Of a DNA stretch of 64,000 bases, positions 17,610-26,782 are shown piece by piece. Under the pieces are notes generated by a model. It saw only the letters and a program-made list of their open reading frames with translations, had not been told where the DNA came from and did no database searches. How positions within the stretch are numbered: position 1 is the stretch's first letter; each line of letters begins with the position of its first letter. The stretch lies in NCBI RefSeq assembly GCF_023051175.1, contig NZ_JALKII010000001.1:496001-560000 (forward strand), given 5' to 3'. The stretch is from Alcanivorax quisquiliarum. GTDB lineage: Bacteria; Pseudomonadota; Gammaproteobacteria; Pseudomonadales; Alcanivoracaceae. The translations under genes were made by a program, and so were the position numbers.

Positions 17610-19212
17610 ATCCCAGCTGGATGTCCTGAATGACGAGTTCAACCAGAACCGAGAGGCAATGCTCAAGGCGGTGGAGGAATTCCGGGCGATCGAAAACAAG
17701 GTCGTGGAGAAATCCGAGAGCCAGCGGGCGCGTTTCGAGAAGCGCGGTAAGCTGCTGCCACACGAACGCGTGGCCCGCCTGCTTGATCCCGGCTCGCCGT
17801 TTCTGCCGTTGCAACCACTGGCAGGCTATATGATGCACGACGACCGCGACGGCACCGAGGCCGGCGGTGGCAATATTGCCGGCATCGGGTATGTGGCCGG
17901 CACCCGTGCTCTGATCGCGGCCAGCAACTCGGCGATCAAGGGCGGCACCATTACACCAGCCGGCCTGCGCAAGAGTTTGCGGCTGCAAGAAATCGCTCGC
18001 GAAAACAAGTTGCCGATCGTGTCTCTCTCGGAATCCGGCGGCGCCAACCTCAACTATGCCGCCGAGATATTTGTCGAAGGTGCACGCACTTTTGCCAATC
18101 AGGCGCGCCTTTCCGCCATGGGCATCCCGCAGATCACGGTAGTGCATGGCAATGCGACCGCAGGCGGCGCTTACCAACCCGGCCTGTCTGATTACTGTGT
18201 CATGGTGCGCGGGCAGGCGAAAATGTTTCTGGCCGGCCCGCCTCTGCTCAAAGCGGCCACCGGCGAAATCGCTACCGACGAAGAGCTTGGCGGCGCCGAG
18301 ATGCACGCTACTGTCGCCGGCACAGCAGAATATGTGGCCGAGAACGACGCGGACGGAATTCGTATCGCACGCGAGATCGTTGCCAGCCTTGGCTGGGCAG
18401 ATCAACTACCCGCCCGAGAGAAAAAAAGCTTTCAGCCGCCGCGCTATGCAGCCGAAGAACTGCTCGGCGTGGTGCCGGCGGATCCGCGCAAGCCCTATGA
18501 CGTGCGGGAAATCATTGCTCGCATCGCTGATGATTCTGCGTTCCTGGATTTCAAAAACGACTGGGACAGCGGCACTGTGTGTGGCTGGATGCATCTGGAA
18601 GGCTACCCGGTCGGTGTGATTGGCAACAATGGCCCCATCACTCATCAGGGCGCAGCCAAGGCAGCCCAGTTCATTCAACTGTGCGATCAAAGCAATCGCC
18701 CTCTGCTGTTCTTGCATAACACCACCGGCTTTCTGGTGGGCACCGAGCCCGAACAGGGCGGCATCATCAAGCACGGTTCAAAAATGATTCAGGCGGTAGC
18801 CAACGCTCGGGTACCGAAAGTGAGCATCCTGATCGGTGGTTCCTACGGCGCAGGCAACTACGCCATGTGCGGCCGCGGCCTTGACCCACGCTTCGTGTTT
18901 GCCTGGCCCAACAGTCGCGTCGCCGTCATGGGTGGCCAGCAGGCCGGCATGGTGCTACGCATCGTAGCCGAGCAGAAACAGCGCTCCATGGGCATCGAGC
19001 CCGACGAGAAAGTGCTCGACATGCTGCAACAAAGCACCGCCCAGAAGCTGGACAGCCAATCTACCGCCCTTTATGGCACCGCACAGATGTGGGACGACGG
19101 CATTATTGATCCTCGCGACACGCGCCAGATTGTCGCATTCGTGATGGATATCTGCCGCGAGGCAGCCGCTCGTCCTCTCAACCCCAACACCTTTGGCGTC
19201 GCCCGCCTCTGA
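17596..19212 (+). CDS. atuC: Geranyl-CoA carboxylase beta (carboxyltransferase) subunit
   Basis: The ATG at 17596 has GAGG nine bases upstream, inside the end of atuB, giving 538 residues, the size of AtuC/LiuB. Carboxyltransferase landmarks are RVARLLDPGSPFL, GGGNIAGIGYVAG, the acyl-CoA/biotin loops GNATAGGAYQPGLSDY and LAGPPLLKAATGE, and GGSYGAGNYAMCGR. It carboxylates cis-geranyl-CoA using carboxybiotin from AtuF. Methylcrotonyl-CoA carboxylase is very similar; the atu assignment rests on the neighbours (DUF1446, SDR, AtuF order). Compared with the usual MCC form, the helix before this loop reads RTFANQARLSAMG, with small side chains, which might fit a larger substrate (inference). Confidence 0.9.
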   Translation: MPVIESQLDVLNDEFNQNREAMLKAVEEFRAIENKVVEKSESQRARFEKRGKLLPHERVARLLDPGSPFLPLQPLAGYMMHDDRDGTEAGGGNIAGIGYVAGTRALIAASNSAIKGGTITPAGLRKSLRLQEIARENKLPIVSLSESGGANLNYAAEIFVEGARTFANQARLSAMGIPQITVVHGNATAGGAYQPGLSDYCVMVRGQAKMFLAGPPLLKAATGEIATDEELGGAEMHATVAGTAEYVAENDADGIRIAREIVASLGWADQLPAREKKSFQPPRYAAEELLGVVPADPRKPYDVREIIARIADDSAFLDFKNDWDSGTVCGWMHLEGYPVGVIGNNGPITHQGAAKAAQFIQLCDQSNRPLLFLHNTTGFLVGTEPEQGGIIKHGSKMIQAVANARVPKVSILIGGSYGAGNYAMCGRGLDPRFVFAWPNSRVAVMGGQQAGMVLRIVAEQKQRSMGIEPDEKVLDMLQQSTAQKLDSQSTALYGTAQMWDDGIIDPRDTRQIVAFVMDICREAAARPLNPNTFGVARL

Positions 19213-19228
19213 TCCGCAGGAGAACATC

Positions 19229-20389
19229 ATGCTGTTTACGCAAGAACACGAAGAAATGCGCCGCACCATGCGTCAGTTCATCGAAAAAGAACTGAACCCG
19301 CATGTGGAAGAATGGGAAGAGGCAGGCGCCTTCCCCACTCATGAAGTCTTCAAGAAGATGGGCGACCTTGGCCTGCTGGGCGTCACCAAACCCACCGAGT
19401 ATGGCGGCCTGGGCCTGGATTACTCTTACGGGCTGGTGATTGCCGAAGAACTCGGCAATTGCCTGTGTGGTGGTGTGCCGCTGTCGATCGGTGTGCAGAC
19501 CGATATGGCCACCCCCGCACTGGCTCGATTCGGTTCTGATGAGCTGCGCCGCACTTATCTCGCACCGGCCATCGCCGGCGAGATGGTTGCGAGCATTGCC
19601 GTCAGTGAGCCACATGCCGGCTCCGATGTTGCCGCGATCAAGACGACCGCGCGCAAGGATGGCGACGACTTCATCATCAACGGCACCAAGATGTGGATCA
19701 CCAACGCGCCGACCGCTGACTGGTTCTGCTTGCTGGCCAACACATCGGATGGCAAGCCGCACATGAACAAATCAATGATCATTGTGCCGGCTGACGCACC
19801 CGGCATTACCGTTGACAAACCGTTGAATAAACTGGGTATGCGCTCATCCCAGACCGCACAGGTGTTCTTCGATGATGTGCGCGTACCCCAGCGCAACCTG
19901 GTCGGCCAGGAAGGCATGGGCTTCATGATGCAGATGATGCAGTTTCAGGAAGAGCGCCTGTGGGGTGCAGCATCGGGGCTGCGCGGCTACGACAACCTGA
20001 TCGACGCGACCATTGAATATACCCGCGACCGCCAGGTGTTCGGTATGCCGCTGTTGGACAACCAGAGCGTGCATTTCCGCCTGGCCGAACTGAAAACCGA
20101 AGTCGAGCTGCTGCGCAGCCTGGTTTATCGTGCCTGTGAAGAATATGTCAATGGCGGTAACGTGCTCCAGCTGGCCTCCATGGCGAAACTCAAAGCCGGG
20201 CGTTTGTCACGCGAAGTCGCAGATTCCTGCCTGCAATACTGGGGCGGTAACGGCTTCATGTGGGACAACCCTGCCTCACGTGCATGGCGCGACGGCCGGC
20301 TGGCGTCCATCGGCGGCGGTGCCGACGAAATCATGCTTGGCATCATCTGCAAGACCATGGACATCTTGCCCGGCAAGAAAAAGAAATAA
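19229..20389 (+). CDS. atuD: Citronellyl-CoA dehydrogenase (acyl-CoA dehydrogenase family)
   Basis: The ATG at 19229 has AGGAG about six bases upstream; 386 residues match the flavoprotein family. Landmarks: MGDLGLLGVTKPTEYGG, SIAVSEPHAGSDVAAIKT, MWITNAP, then QVFGMPL and LQYWGGNGFMWDNPASR near the C-terminus. FAD-dependent dehydrogenation of citronellyl-CoA to cis-geranyl-CoA is the expected reaction by position in the atu operon. The general fold also fits other branched acyl-CoA dehydrogenases. It sits 16 bases after atuC. Confidence 0.9.
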   Translation: MLFTQEHEEMRRTMRQFIEKELNPHVEEWEEAGAFPTHEVFKKMGDLGLLGVTKPTEYGGLGLDYSYGLVIAEELGNCLCGGVPLSIGVQTDMATPALARFGSDELRRTYLAPAIAGEMVASIAVSEPHAGSDVAAIKTTARKDGDDFIINGTKMWITNAPTADWFCLLANTSDGKPHMNKSMIIVPADAPGITVDKPLNKLGMRSSQTAQVFFDDVRVPQRNLVGQEGMGFMMQMMQFQEERLWGAASGLRGYDNLIDATIEYTRDRQVFGMPLLDNQSVHFRLAELKTEVELLRSLVYRACEEYVNGGNVLQLASMAKLKAGRLSREVADSCLQYWGGNGFMWDNPASRAWRDGRLASIGGGADEIMLGIICKTMDILPGKKKK

Positions 20390-20422
20390 GCGGCGCGCTT
20401 TGCACTGCAAGGAGAAAAGAGT

Positions 20423-21226
20423 ATGTCTTTGCCAGACACACAGACACTTTTGCTGGAGCAGGACGGCCCGGTTTTACGCGTGACGCTGAACCGGCCCGAG
20501 AGCCGCAATGCCATGAGCCTGGCCATGGTCAACGAGCTGATGGCAGTGTTCGCAGCAGTAGCCGACGATCCCGCCGTACGCGTGATCGTTCTGCGCGGCG
20601 CCGGCGGGCATTTCTGCGCTGGCGGCGACATCAAGGATATGGCTGGCGCACGCGCACAGCTTGCCAGTGGGGAGTCCGACGCCTTCTATATGCTGAATCG
20701 CCGCTTCGGCGAAATGATTACCGCAACCAATGCGCAGCCGCAGGTTATTGTCGCGGTGCTTGAAGGCGCAGTACTCGGCGGCGGCTTCGGGCTGGCGTGC
20801 GTATCAGATGTAGCTATCGCCGCCGACGATGCACAGTTTGGCCTGCCGGAAACTGGCCTGGGCGTCATCCCTGCGCAGATCGCACCCTTCGTGGTACAGC
20901 GTGTCGGCCTGACGCAGGCCAGGCGCCTGGCGCTGACCGGCGCCCGTTTCAACGGCGCGGAAGCCGCTCGGCTGGGCATCGCCCATGAGGCGGTCCCTGC
21001 AGCAAAGCTTGATGAACGCCTGGCGGAAACACTTGCACAGGCTCGCCGCTGCGCCCCGCATGCCACACGCGTCACCAAGCAGCTGGTGCTCGATACACTG
21101 GTGCAGCCGCTGGATCAATTACTGGATCAGGCGGCGCGTGATTTTGCCAACGCCGTAGCCAGCGAAGAAGGCAGCGAAGGCACCATGGCCTTCGTTCAGA
21201 AACGTCTCCCGAAATGGGCTGAATAA
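20423..21226 (+). CDS. atuE: Isohexenylglutaconyl-CoA hydratase (enoyl-CoA hydratase family)
   Basis: A 267-residue crotonase-fold protein with oxyanion loops GAGGHFCAGGDIKDM and GAVLGGGFGLACVSDVAIA, and the active-site-type LPETGLGVIP. AAGGAG precedes the ATG. It is expected to hydrate isohexenylglutaconyl-CoA after the geranyl-CoA carboxylase step, giving 3-hydroxy-3-isohexenylglutaryl-CoA. LiuC-type methylglutaconyl-CoA hydratases are close relatives; the gene order favours AtuE. Only one base separates its stop from the atuF ATG. Confidence 0.88.
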   Translation: MSLPDTQTLLLEQDGPVLRVTLNRPESRNAMSLAMVNELMAVFAAVADDPAVRVIVLRGAGGHFCAGGDIKDMAGARAQLASGESDAFYMLNRRFGEMITATNAQPQVIVAVLEGAVLGGGFGLACVSDVAIAADDAQFGLPETGLGVIPAQIAPFVVQRVGLTQARRLALTGARFNGAEAARLGIAHEAVPAAKLDERLAETLAQARRCAPHATRVTKQLVLDTLVQPLDQLLDQAARDFANAVASEEGSEGTMAFVQKRLPKWAE

Positions 21227-21227
21227 A

Positions 21228-23252
21228 ATGGGCACACATATGGCCGTCAACTCCGCCTTTGACAAGATTCTTATCGCCAACCGTGGCGAAATTGCGTGCC
21301 GTGTCATCCGGACGGCGCGCGACATGGGCTACCGGACAGTGGCGGTATTTTCCGACGCTGACCGGGAAGCCCTGCATGTGGCATTAGCCGATGAAGCCGT
21401 CTGTATTGGCCCTGCCACCGTCAGCCAGTCTTATCTCAACGTCGATGCCATTCTCGATGCAGCGCGCCGAACCGGTGCCAACGCCATCCATCCCGGCTAC
21501 GGCTTCATGTCGGAAAATGCCGATTTTGCGCGCGCTTGTGAGGCGGCCGGCATCGTTTTCATCGGCCCGCCGGTCGATGCGATTCATCTGATGGGCTCCA
21601 AGCGGCTGTCGAAGATCGCCATGCAAGAAGCCGGTGTGCCCTGCATCCCCGGCTATGAAGGCGAACAACAGGACGATGCCAGCCTGATGGCCGAGGCAGA
21701 GCGCATCGGGCTGCCACTGATGATCAAGGCATCCGCCGGGGGCGGTGGCCGTGGCATGCGCGTCGTCACCGATAGTGCCGACATTGCCGAGCAGTTGCGC
21801 AGTGCGCGCAGCGAAGCACGCAACGCATTCGGCAGCGATGAGCTGATCCTTGAACGCGCCGTCATGCGCCCGCGCCATATCGAAATTCAGGTATTCGGCG
21901 ATCGACACGGCAACGTGATCCATCTCGGCGAGCGTGACTGCTCCGTACAGCGCCGCCACCAGAAGGTGGTAGAAGAAGCGCCTTCGCCCGCCGTCGATCC
22001 GGCACTGCGCGAGCGCATCGGTGCAGCGGCAGTGCAAGCGGCGCGTGCCTGCAATTACTTTGGCGCAGGGACCGTGGAGTTTCTGCTCGACGCCAGCGGC
22101 GATTTCTATTTCCTGGAAATGAATACGCGCTTGCAGGTCGAGCACCCGGTGACAGAACTGATCACCGGGCAGGATCTGGTGGCCTGGCAAATTCGTGTCG
22201 CACGTGGTGAGCAGCTGCCGCTGACACAGGAACAGGTGAAGCTTGACGGCCACGCCATCGAGGTGCGCCTCTATGCCGAAGACCCGGCAGCGGGTTTTCT
22301 GCCTCAAACCGGGCCGGTACTACGCTGGCAGCCCGCCAGTGGCGATGGTGTGCGCATTGATCACGGCCTGCGTGAAGGCTATAACGTTGGCAGCCACTAT
22401 GATCCGATGCTGGCCAAGATCATCGCTTGGGGAGATACACGCGACGATGCACGCCGGCGCCTGATCCGTGCGATCGAAGATACTAAACTGCTCGGCGTTC
22501 ACGATAACCGCCGCTTTCTGGCCGCCATCCTGCGCCATCCCGTCTTTGCTGACGGCTCTGCCACCACCGCATTTATCGGTGACGAGTTTGCGGCTGATGC
22601 CAGCCTTGAGACAATCGCGCCGACTAGCCAGGACTGGGCGGTCGCGGCAGCACTGATCAGTCACAATTATGGGCAGACGGAGCGCGGCCTCACCTCACGC
22701 GGCGGCGGCCTGGCCGAGCAGCGGCTGCATCTTCAGAGCGATGGGTTGAAGCAGGATGTTGTGGTGGGCGCCGATGAGCGCGGCAAGCTGACCGTGCGCA
22801 TCAATGACCAAGCCCATCACGTCCGCCTGAGCGTCGATCAGCAACAGGTGGAAATAGACGGCATTTTGCAGCCTCTCTCAGCCACACTGGTTGCAGGTGA
22901 CGTCTGGCTGGCCGGGCCTGGGCTTGCCTGGTGCATTGAAGATCACACCTACGCTGCGCCGAACGTTTCCGGCGGTGCCGGCAGCGGCCAGATCCGTGCC
23001 CCCATGGACGGCGCGGTGCTGGATGTAATGTGTAAAGAAGGCGACACGGTGCAGAAAGGCCAGGTGCTTGTGCTGCTGGAGGCGATGAAAATCGAACACA
23101 GCCTCAAGGCAGATGCTGACGGCATTGTTGCCGCAGTAAATGTCAGCGCGGGTGATCAAGTGAAAAGTAAACAAATACTGCTATCCATATCGACCGAAGC
23201 CATATCGACCGAAGACAGCACCGAACTTGCTCAGGAGGGGCCGGCCAGTTAA
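21228..23252 (+). CDS. atuF: Geranyl-CoA carboxylase alpha (biotin carboxylase/BCCP) subunit
   Basis: A 674-residue biotin-dependent carboxylase alpha subunit. Biotin carboxylase N-domain: KILIANRGEIACRVIRTA; ATP-grasp with SAGGGGRGMRVV and ERDCSVQRRHQKVVEEAPSP in the family position; EMNTRLQVEHPVTE. The C-terminal BCCP has EAMKIEH with biotinyl Lys about 621. It carboxylates its biotin with ATP and bicarbonate for AtuC. The start at 21228 is one base after atuE; a second in-frame ATG at 21240 is possible. A perfect 15-bp tandem duplication lies near the 3' end. No further atu carboxylase gene is present. Confidence 0.92.
   Translation: MGTHMAVNSAFDKILIANRGEIACRVIRTARDMGYRTVAVFSDADREALHVALADEAVCIGPATVSQSYLNVDAILDAARRTGANAIHPGYGFMSENADFARACEAAGIVFIGPPVDAIHLMGSKRLSKIAMQEAGVPCIPGYEGEQQDDASLMAEAERIGLPLMIKASAGGGGRGMRVVTDSADIAEQLRSARSEARNAFGSDELILERAVMRPRHIEIQVFGDRHGNVIHLGERDCSVQRRHQKVVEEAPSPAVDPALRERIGAAAVQAARACNYFGAGTVEFLLDASGDFYFLEMNTRLQVEHPVTELITGQDLVAWQIRVARGEQLPLTQEQVKLDGHAIEVRLYAEDPAAGFLPQTGPVLRWQPASGDGVRIDHGLREGYNVGSHYDPMLAKIIAWGDTRDDARRRLIRAIEDTKLLGVHDNRRFLAAILRHPVFADGSATTAFIGDEFAADASLETIAPTSQDWAVAAALISHNYGQTERGLTSRGGGLAEQRLHLQSDGLKQDVVVGADERGKLTVRINDQAHHVRLSVDQQQVEIDGILQPLSATLVAGDVWLAGPGLAWCIEDHTYAAPNVSGGAGSGQIRAPMDGAVLDVMCKEGDTVQKGQVLVLLEAMKIEHSLKADADGIVAAVNVSAGDQVKSKQILLSISTEAISTEDSTELAQEGPAS
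23185..23214 (+). repeat. Perfect 15-bp tandem repeat at the atuF 3' end
   Basis: Two adjacent copies of CCATATCGACCGAAG lie within the disordered C-terminal tail after the BCCP domain, encoding a repeated ISTEA/ISTED segment. The frame is preserved. Confidence 0.85.
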
Positions 23253-23302
23253 GGTTAGCAGCCAAAGTTGACCGGATGTTAACGCGTCCTGCGGAGACGA
23301 AT

Positions 23303-23339
23303 GTGCCGCCGTCACGGCCACCCTTCGTGATGGCGGCAC
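23303..23339 (+). promoter_or_regulatory. Hairpin between atuF and the acyl-CoA synthetase
   Basis: GTGCCGCC-G-TCAC and GTGA-T-GGCGGCAC form a long stem with one mismatch and an 11-base loop. There is no T-run, so it is not a classic terminator. It could attenuate read-through from atuF or mark an mRNA end. Confidence 0.5.
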
Positions 23340-23344
23340 AGAAC

Positions 23345-23369
23345 TGATCGGTCACCGATATCGGTCACC
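23345..23369 (+). promoter_or_regulatory. Tandem TCGGTCACCG motif upstream of the acyl-CoA synthetase
   Basis: Two copies of ATCGGTCACCG start about 13 bases apart. TCGGT-C-ACCGA is itself a 5-1-5 inverted repeat. The pair lies about 150 bases before the synthetase ATG and may be operator half-sites. It differs from the ACCAAGC operator at atuA, so a different regulator is possible. Confidence 0.4.
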
Positions 23370-23519
23370 GGACGTTGCCCACCATGCGATTACAATCACA
23401 TGGTTCACCAGCTGCCAAACGGCAGCGTGGTTCTTGCACTTCCTTTGTGGTGCCCGGCAGAGGATCGGATGATTCTCCCGGGTGTGCTTGCTATCAGTGC
23501 CAATAAAAACGGAGATCCT

Positions 23520-25352
23520 ATGAGCAACGCCGACGTTATTACGTTGCCCAAGCTGCTTTCTCGCCTGCCCATGGTTTTCAGCAACCTGCCAGGCTTGATC
23601 AAAGGTTCGAAGATGGGGAAATTTTCGGACCCGAACAAACCGATTGGTCTGGGGCTGGCCATTCAACGCGCCACAGAAATGAACCCCGACGGCACCGCTG
23701 TCGTCTACCAGGACACCCACCTGACGTATCGTCAGTTCAACGCCTGGAGCAACCGTGTCGCTGACTACCTGTCATCCATCGGCCTGAAAAAAGGCGATTC
23801 CATTGCTGTCGATATCGAGAACCGCCCCGAGCTGCTCGCGACAGTCGTGGGCGCGGCCAAGATCGGCGTTTGCTCAGCACTGATCAATACATCGCAACGG
23901 GGCAAGGTGCTGGTACACAGCTTCAACCTGGTGCAGCCCAAGGCGGCTCTGATCGGCGCCGAGCTCACCGACGCCATCAACGAAGTGCGCGATCAGCTGG
24001 AACTTGCCAGCGATCGTTTTTACTGCTGGGCCGATCAGGACACACTGGAAGATTCCGGCAGCGTGCCGGCCGGCTATCATAATATTGCCGATGCAATTCG
24101 CGACTGCTCCTCGGAGAATCCCGAGCAGGCAAACCGTATCTTCCTGAAAGACCCGCTATTCTATATTTATACCTCCGGCACCACCGGCCTGCCGAAAGCG
24201 GTCGTGTTCAATCATGGCCGCTGGGAAAAAGCGTATGGCGCCTTTGGCTTTGCTGCCGTGCGCCTGAAAAAAGACGACCGCATGTATTCCACCCTGCCCT
24301 TCTATCACGCTACGGGCATGGTCATCAGCTGGGCCTCCGCGATTGCCGCAGGCGCTGGCCTGGTGCTTGCACGCCGCTTCTCGGCCAGCCGCTTCTGGGA
24401 CGATGTGCGGAAATACAACTGCACCGCCTTTGCCTATGTCGGTGAGCTGTGCCGCTACTTGCACGAGCAGCCGGCCAAGGCCAACGATGCCGACAACCGC
24501 GTACATGTCATCGTCGGCAACGGGCTGCGCCCCAGCATCTGGAAAGATTTCAAGGCCCGCTTCGGCATCGACCGTGTGGTTGAACTATATGCCTCGTCGG
24601 AAGGCAACGTCGCGTTCACGAACGTATTCAATTTCGACAACACCGTGGGCTTTTCACCTGTCGGCTACGCCATCATCAAATACGACAAGGAAAAAGATGA
24701 ACCGGTGCTCGGCGCGGACGGCCACATGATCAAGGTAGCCAAGGGGGAAGCCGGGCTGCTGATTGGCGAGATCACCGACAAGACACCTTTTGACGGCTAC
24801 ACCGACAAGGATAAAACGGAGAGCTCCATCCTGCGCAATGTGTTCCGCAAGGGTGACGCTTATTTCAACACCGGCGACATGATGCGCGACATCGGCTTCA
24901 AACACGCACAGTTTGTTGACCGCCTGGGCGACACGTTCCGCTGGAAAGGGGAAAACGTTTCGACCACGGAAGTCGAGCAGATCCTGGACGGCGCCGATGA
25001 TGTCATCGAATCCGTGGTGTACGGCGTGGAAATCCCGAACACCAACGGCCGTGCGGGGATGGCCGAGGTGCGCCTGGCCAAAGCGCACGCGTCCTTTGAT
25101 TTCAAAACGCTATGTGCCCACCTCAAGCGCGAGCTGCCCCCCTACGCCATACCGGTGTTCCTGCGGGTGACAGAGGCTGCGGTGGATACCACCGGCACGT
25201 TCAAGCACCAGAAAAACAAGCTCAAGGAAGAAAAATATGACCTCACCAAACACAACGACCCTGTCTATGTGTTGTTGCCCGGGGAAGACTGCTACCAGCG
25301 CCTGACCCCGGAGATCCAGCAAGGGATCGACGGCGGCCAGTACCGCTTCTGA
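23520..25352 (+). CDS. Long/very-long-chain acyl-CoA synthetase (FATP-like, AtuH-like)
   Basis: The ATG at 23520 has GGAG six bases upstream; 610 residues. AMP-binding landmarks: TSGTTGLPKAVVFNHGR, YASSEGNVAF and the hinge GDMMRD-FVDRLGDTFRWKGENV. The pattern follows the SLC27/FATP-type very-long-chain synthetases. It would activate citronellic/geranic acid to the CoA ester, the entry step for AtuD. In P. aeruginosa atuH has this annotation and place, so I call it AtuH-like without assigning the symbol. A 267-base gap with hairpin and repeats separates it from atuF. AtuG is not present. Confidence 0.85.
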   Translation: MSNADVITLPKLLSRLPMVFSNLPGLIKGSKMGKFSDPNKPIGLGLAIQRATEMNPDGTAVVYQDTHLTYRQFNAWSNRVADYLSSIGLKKGDSIAVDIENRPELLATVVGAAKIGVCSALINTSQRGKVLVHSFNLVQPKAALIGAELTDAINEVRDQLELASDRFYCWADQDTLEDSGSVPAGYHNIADAIRDCSSENPEQANRIFLKDPLFYIYTSGTTGLPKAVVFNHGRWEKAYGAFGFAAVRLKKDDRMYSTLPFYHATGMVISWASAIAAGAGLVLARRFSASRFWDDVRKYNCTAFAYVGELCRYLHEQPAKANDADNRVHVIVGNGLRPSIWKDFKARFGIDRVVELYASSEGNVAFTNVFNFDNTVGFSPVGYAIIKYDKEKDEPVLGADGHMIKVAKGEAGLLIGEITDKTPFDGYTDKDKTESSILRNVFRKGDAYFNTGDMMRDIGFKHAQFVDRLGDTFRWKGENVSTTEVEQILDGADDVIESVVYGVEIPNTNGRAGMAEVRLAKAHASFDFKTLCAHLKRELPPYAIPVFLRVTEAAVDTTGTFKHQKNKLKEEKYDLTKHNDPVYVLLPGEDCYQRLTPEIQQGIDGGQYRF

Positions 25353-25368
25353 TCACTGCTGATTGACG

Positions 25369-25399
25369 AAGAAGCCCCGGTACGGGGCTTCTTTCGTTT
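25369..25399 (+). terminator. Intrinsic terminator after the acyl-CoA synthetase
   Basis: GAAGCCCCG / CGGGGCTTC stem with a short loop followed by TTTCGTTT, 17 bases after the stop. Ends the atu transcript. Confidence 0.85.
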
Positions 25400-25575
25400 C
25401 TGCGGCCTCTAGATAAAGCCTCGTTGTACAGCCTCGTCACACAGCATCTCTAGACAGACGCTTCATACGATATCTTTGATACAACCTCTTCCCATACAGC
25501 GTCTTCGCACGCACCCCGCAGCCCGGCCCCTCGACTGCTTTCTTTTCTGCAGCTGCCGGCGCTCCAGGTACGCCC

Positions 25576-25584
25576 TGTGGATAA
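25576..25584 (-). promoter_or_regulatory. Consensus DnaA box
   Basis: TGTGGATAA is the exact reverse complement of TTATCCACA, the strict DnaA box. It is close to an AT-rich patch and another pair of near-boxes. Confidence 0.5.
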
Positions 25585-25801
25585 AATAGTGGACAATTCG
25601 TTCACAAGTTTTCCTGCCCGGAAAAGGTGTTACCGTAACGAAAGGTGACACTTTTGCCTCAAAAACCAAAATCGCATATATAACATAGACTTACAGAAGG
25701 AAAGGAAAGCAGAAACTCAGGTTCCGCTACTAAGTGAGAGCCGTTCAAAAACGTCTCGATAATGTGTACAACTCCACAAAACACTGCGCCCAAGCACCAA
25801 T

Positions 25802-25824
25802 TTGTCCACAGAATCTGTGGACAA
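25802..25824. repeat. Perfect inverted repeat of DnaA-box-like arms
   Basis: TTGTCCACA-GAATC-TGTGGACAA: two inverted 9-base arms around a 5-base centre, each one mismatch from a DnaA box. It lies 218 bases from the consensus box. Confidence 0.75.
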
Positions 25825-26150
25825 CTTTGTTGAAAAGAGCCTGCCAAGCCCGTGGAACCACCATCTGGCCGGGCCCTCGCCGCCTTGTCGCTTTTTTGAT
25901 CGCAAAGTGCAATCGGGACGCCACCTTCCGCCTTCAGGAAACGAAAGCCATCATTTTGTTCCCGGTTGCACAGCGGTACGAACCGAGTAGTATCTGAGTT
26001 GCACCAACAAGACCTCAGTGCCTGATAGCGGTGACGCCAGCAGCACCAAGGGGCTCGGAAAATACACCGAACAGCCATAGCGGAGATCGCCAGGGCTCGT
26101 TCAAAAAAGGAAGGCAATAGCCTCCAGGGCGTTGTGCGCTACAGCCCCAT

Positions 26151-26185
26151 AAAAAGCCGCTCTCTCGCAGAGCGGCTTTTTCTTT
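26151..26185. terminator. Bidirectional intrinsic terminator
   Basis: AAAAAGCCGCTCT and AGAGCGGCTTTTT form a 13-bp stem with flanking A and T runs on either side, so it can work on both strands. No intact gene now lies directly before it on either strand. Confidence 0.8.
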
Positions 26186-26476
26186 CTGAGAACCATCTGG
26201 GCTCCCGCCGCTCGCCCTGTTAATCACTTCAAGCCCTGTGTCCGTACAAGCACTAAACGGCCCCTGTTTACGCGAACAGCCCCGTAGCGCGTTCGCCGCC
26301 ACCACGCCGGGCAGCGCGCCGCGCATTGGCGCCCCGTACATGCGCCGGAAGATATGAAACAAACGACATCGCACAAGCCGCCGACAGCGCGCAGCCAAGA
26401 CATTTATCAAATGACAAGCGAAGCGCAAACCAGCCGCTGGCTGGCCCGAAGGGTGAGCGAAGCGAATAAAAAATAT

Positions 26477-26606
26477 TTATCGCTGAATGCCAGGGGATGC
26501 GGCGCGGATCTCGAGGAAGGAGTACTCCTGATCCCGGTGACGTAGTCCGGCGTTCGATCGTCTTGATGCTGGTGTTATTGATGCACTCGACGAGGCTGGT
26601 GTTCAA
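26477..26606 (-). pseudogene. ISL3-family transposase C-terminal remnant
   Basis: On the minus strand one frame reads LNTSLVECINNTSIKTIERRT and, after a frameshift near 26540, another reads RHRDQEYSFLEIRAASPGIQR and a stop at 26477. This matches the C-terminal pattern of ISL3 transposases (VE-INN-IK-IKR, then YRD-EYFFLKIRAAFPG). Only about 43 codons remain. No flanking inverted repeats or target duplication were found, so the element is a decayed fragment. Confidence 0.65.
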
Positions 26607-26753
26607 CGGCGGTCGGCCACCGACAGACGGCCCTGCCACCCAGCGTCGCTAGCGTCTCCTTGTCCGGCATCGCTCGCTCCAAAAAACCATGCAACCCGAG
26701 CTCAAGAGGTCAAACCCACCGGTAGAAGGCGCTGCGGAAATCGGCGATAAACC

Positions 26754-26782
26754 AAAAAAAAGGGCCTCAGAGGGTGAGGCCC
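26754..26782 (-). terminator. Intrinsic terminator after the phasin gene
   Basis: On the minus strand GGGCCTCA-CCCTC-TGAGGCCC is followed by a run of eight T. It lies about 45 bases after the phasin stop. Confidence 0.85.

Noticed and set aside
23303-23339. Intrinsic terminator after atuF
   Set aside because: The stem is strong, but there is no following T-run, so it is listed only as a hairpin.
25659-26117. 152-codon minus-strand frame in the gene-poor region
   Set aside because: No ribosome site, low-complexity start, no recognisable family, and it runs through the DnaA-box-like repeat region.
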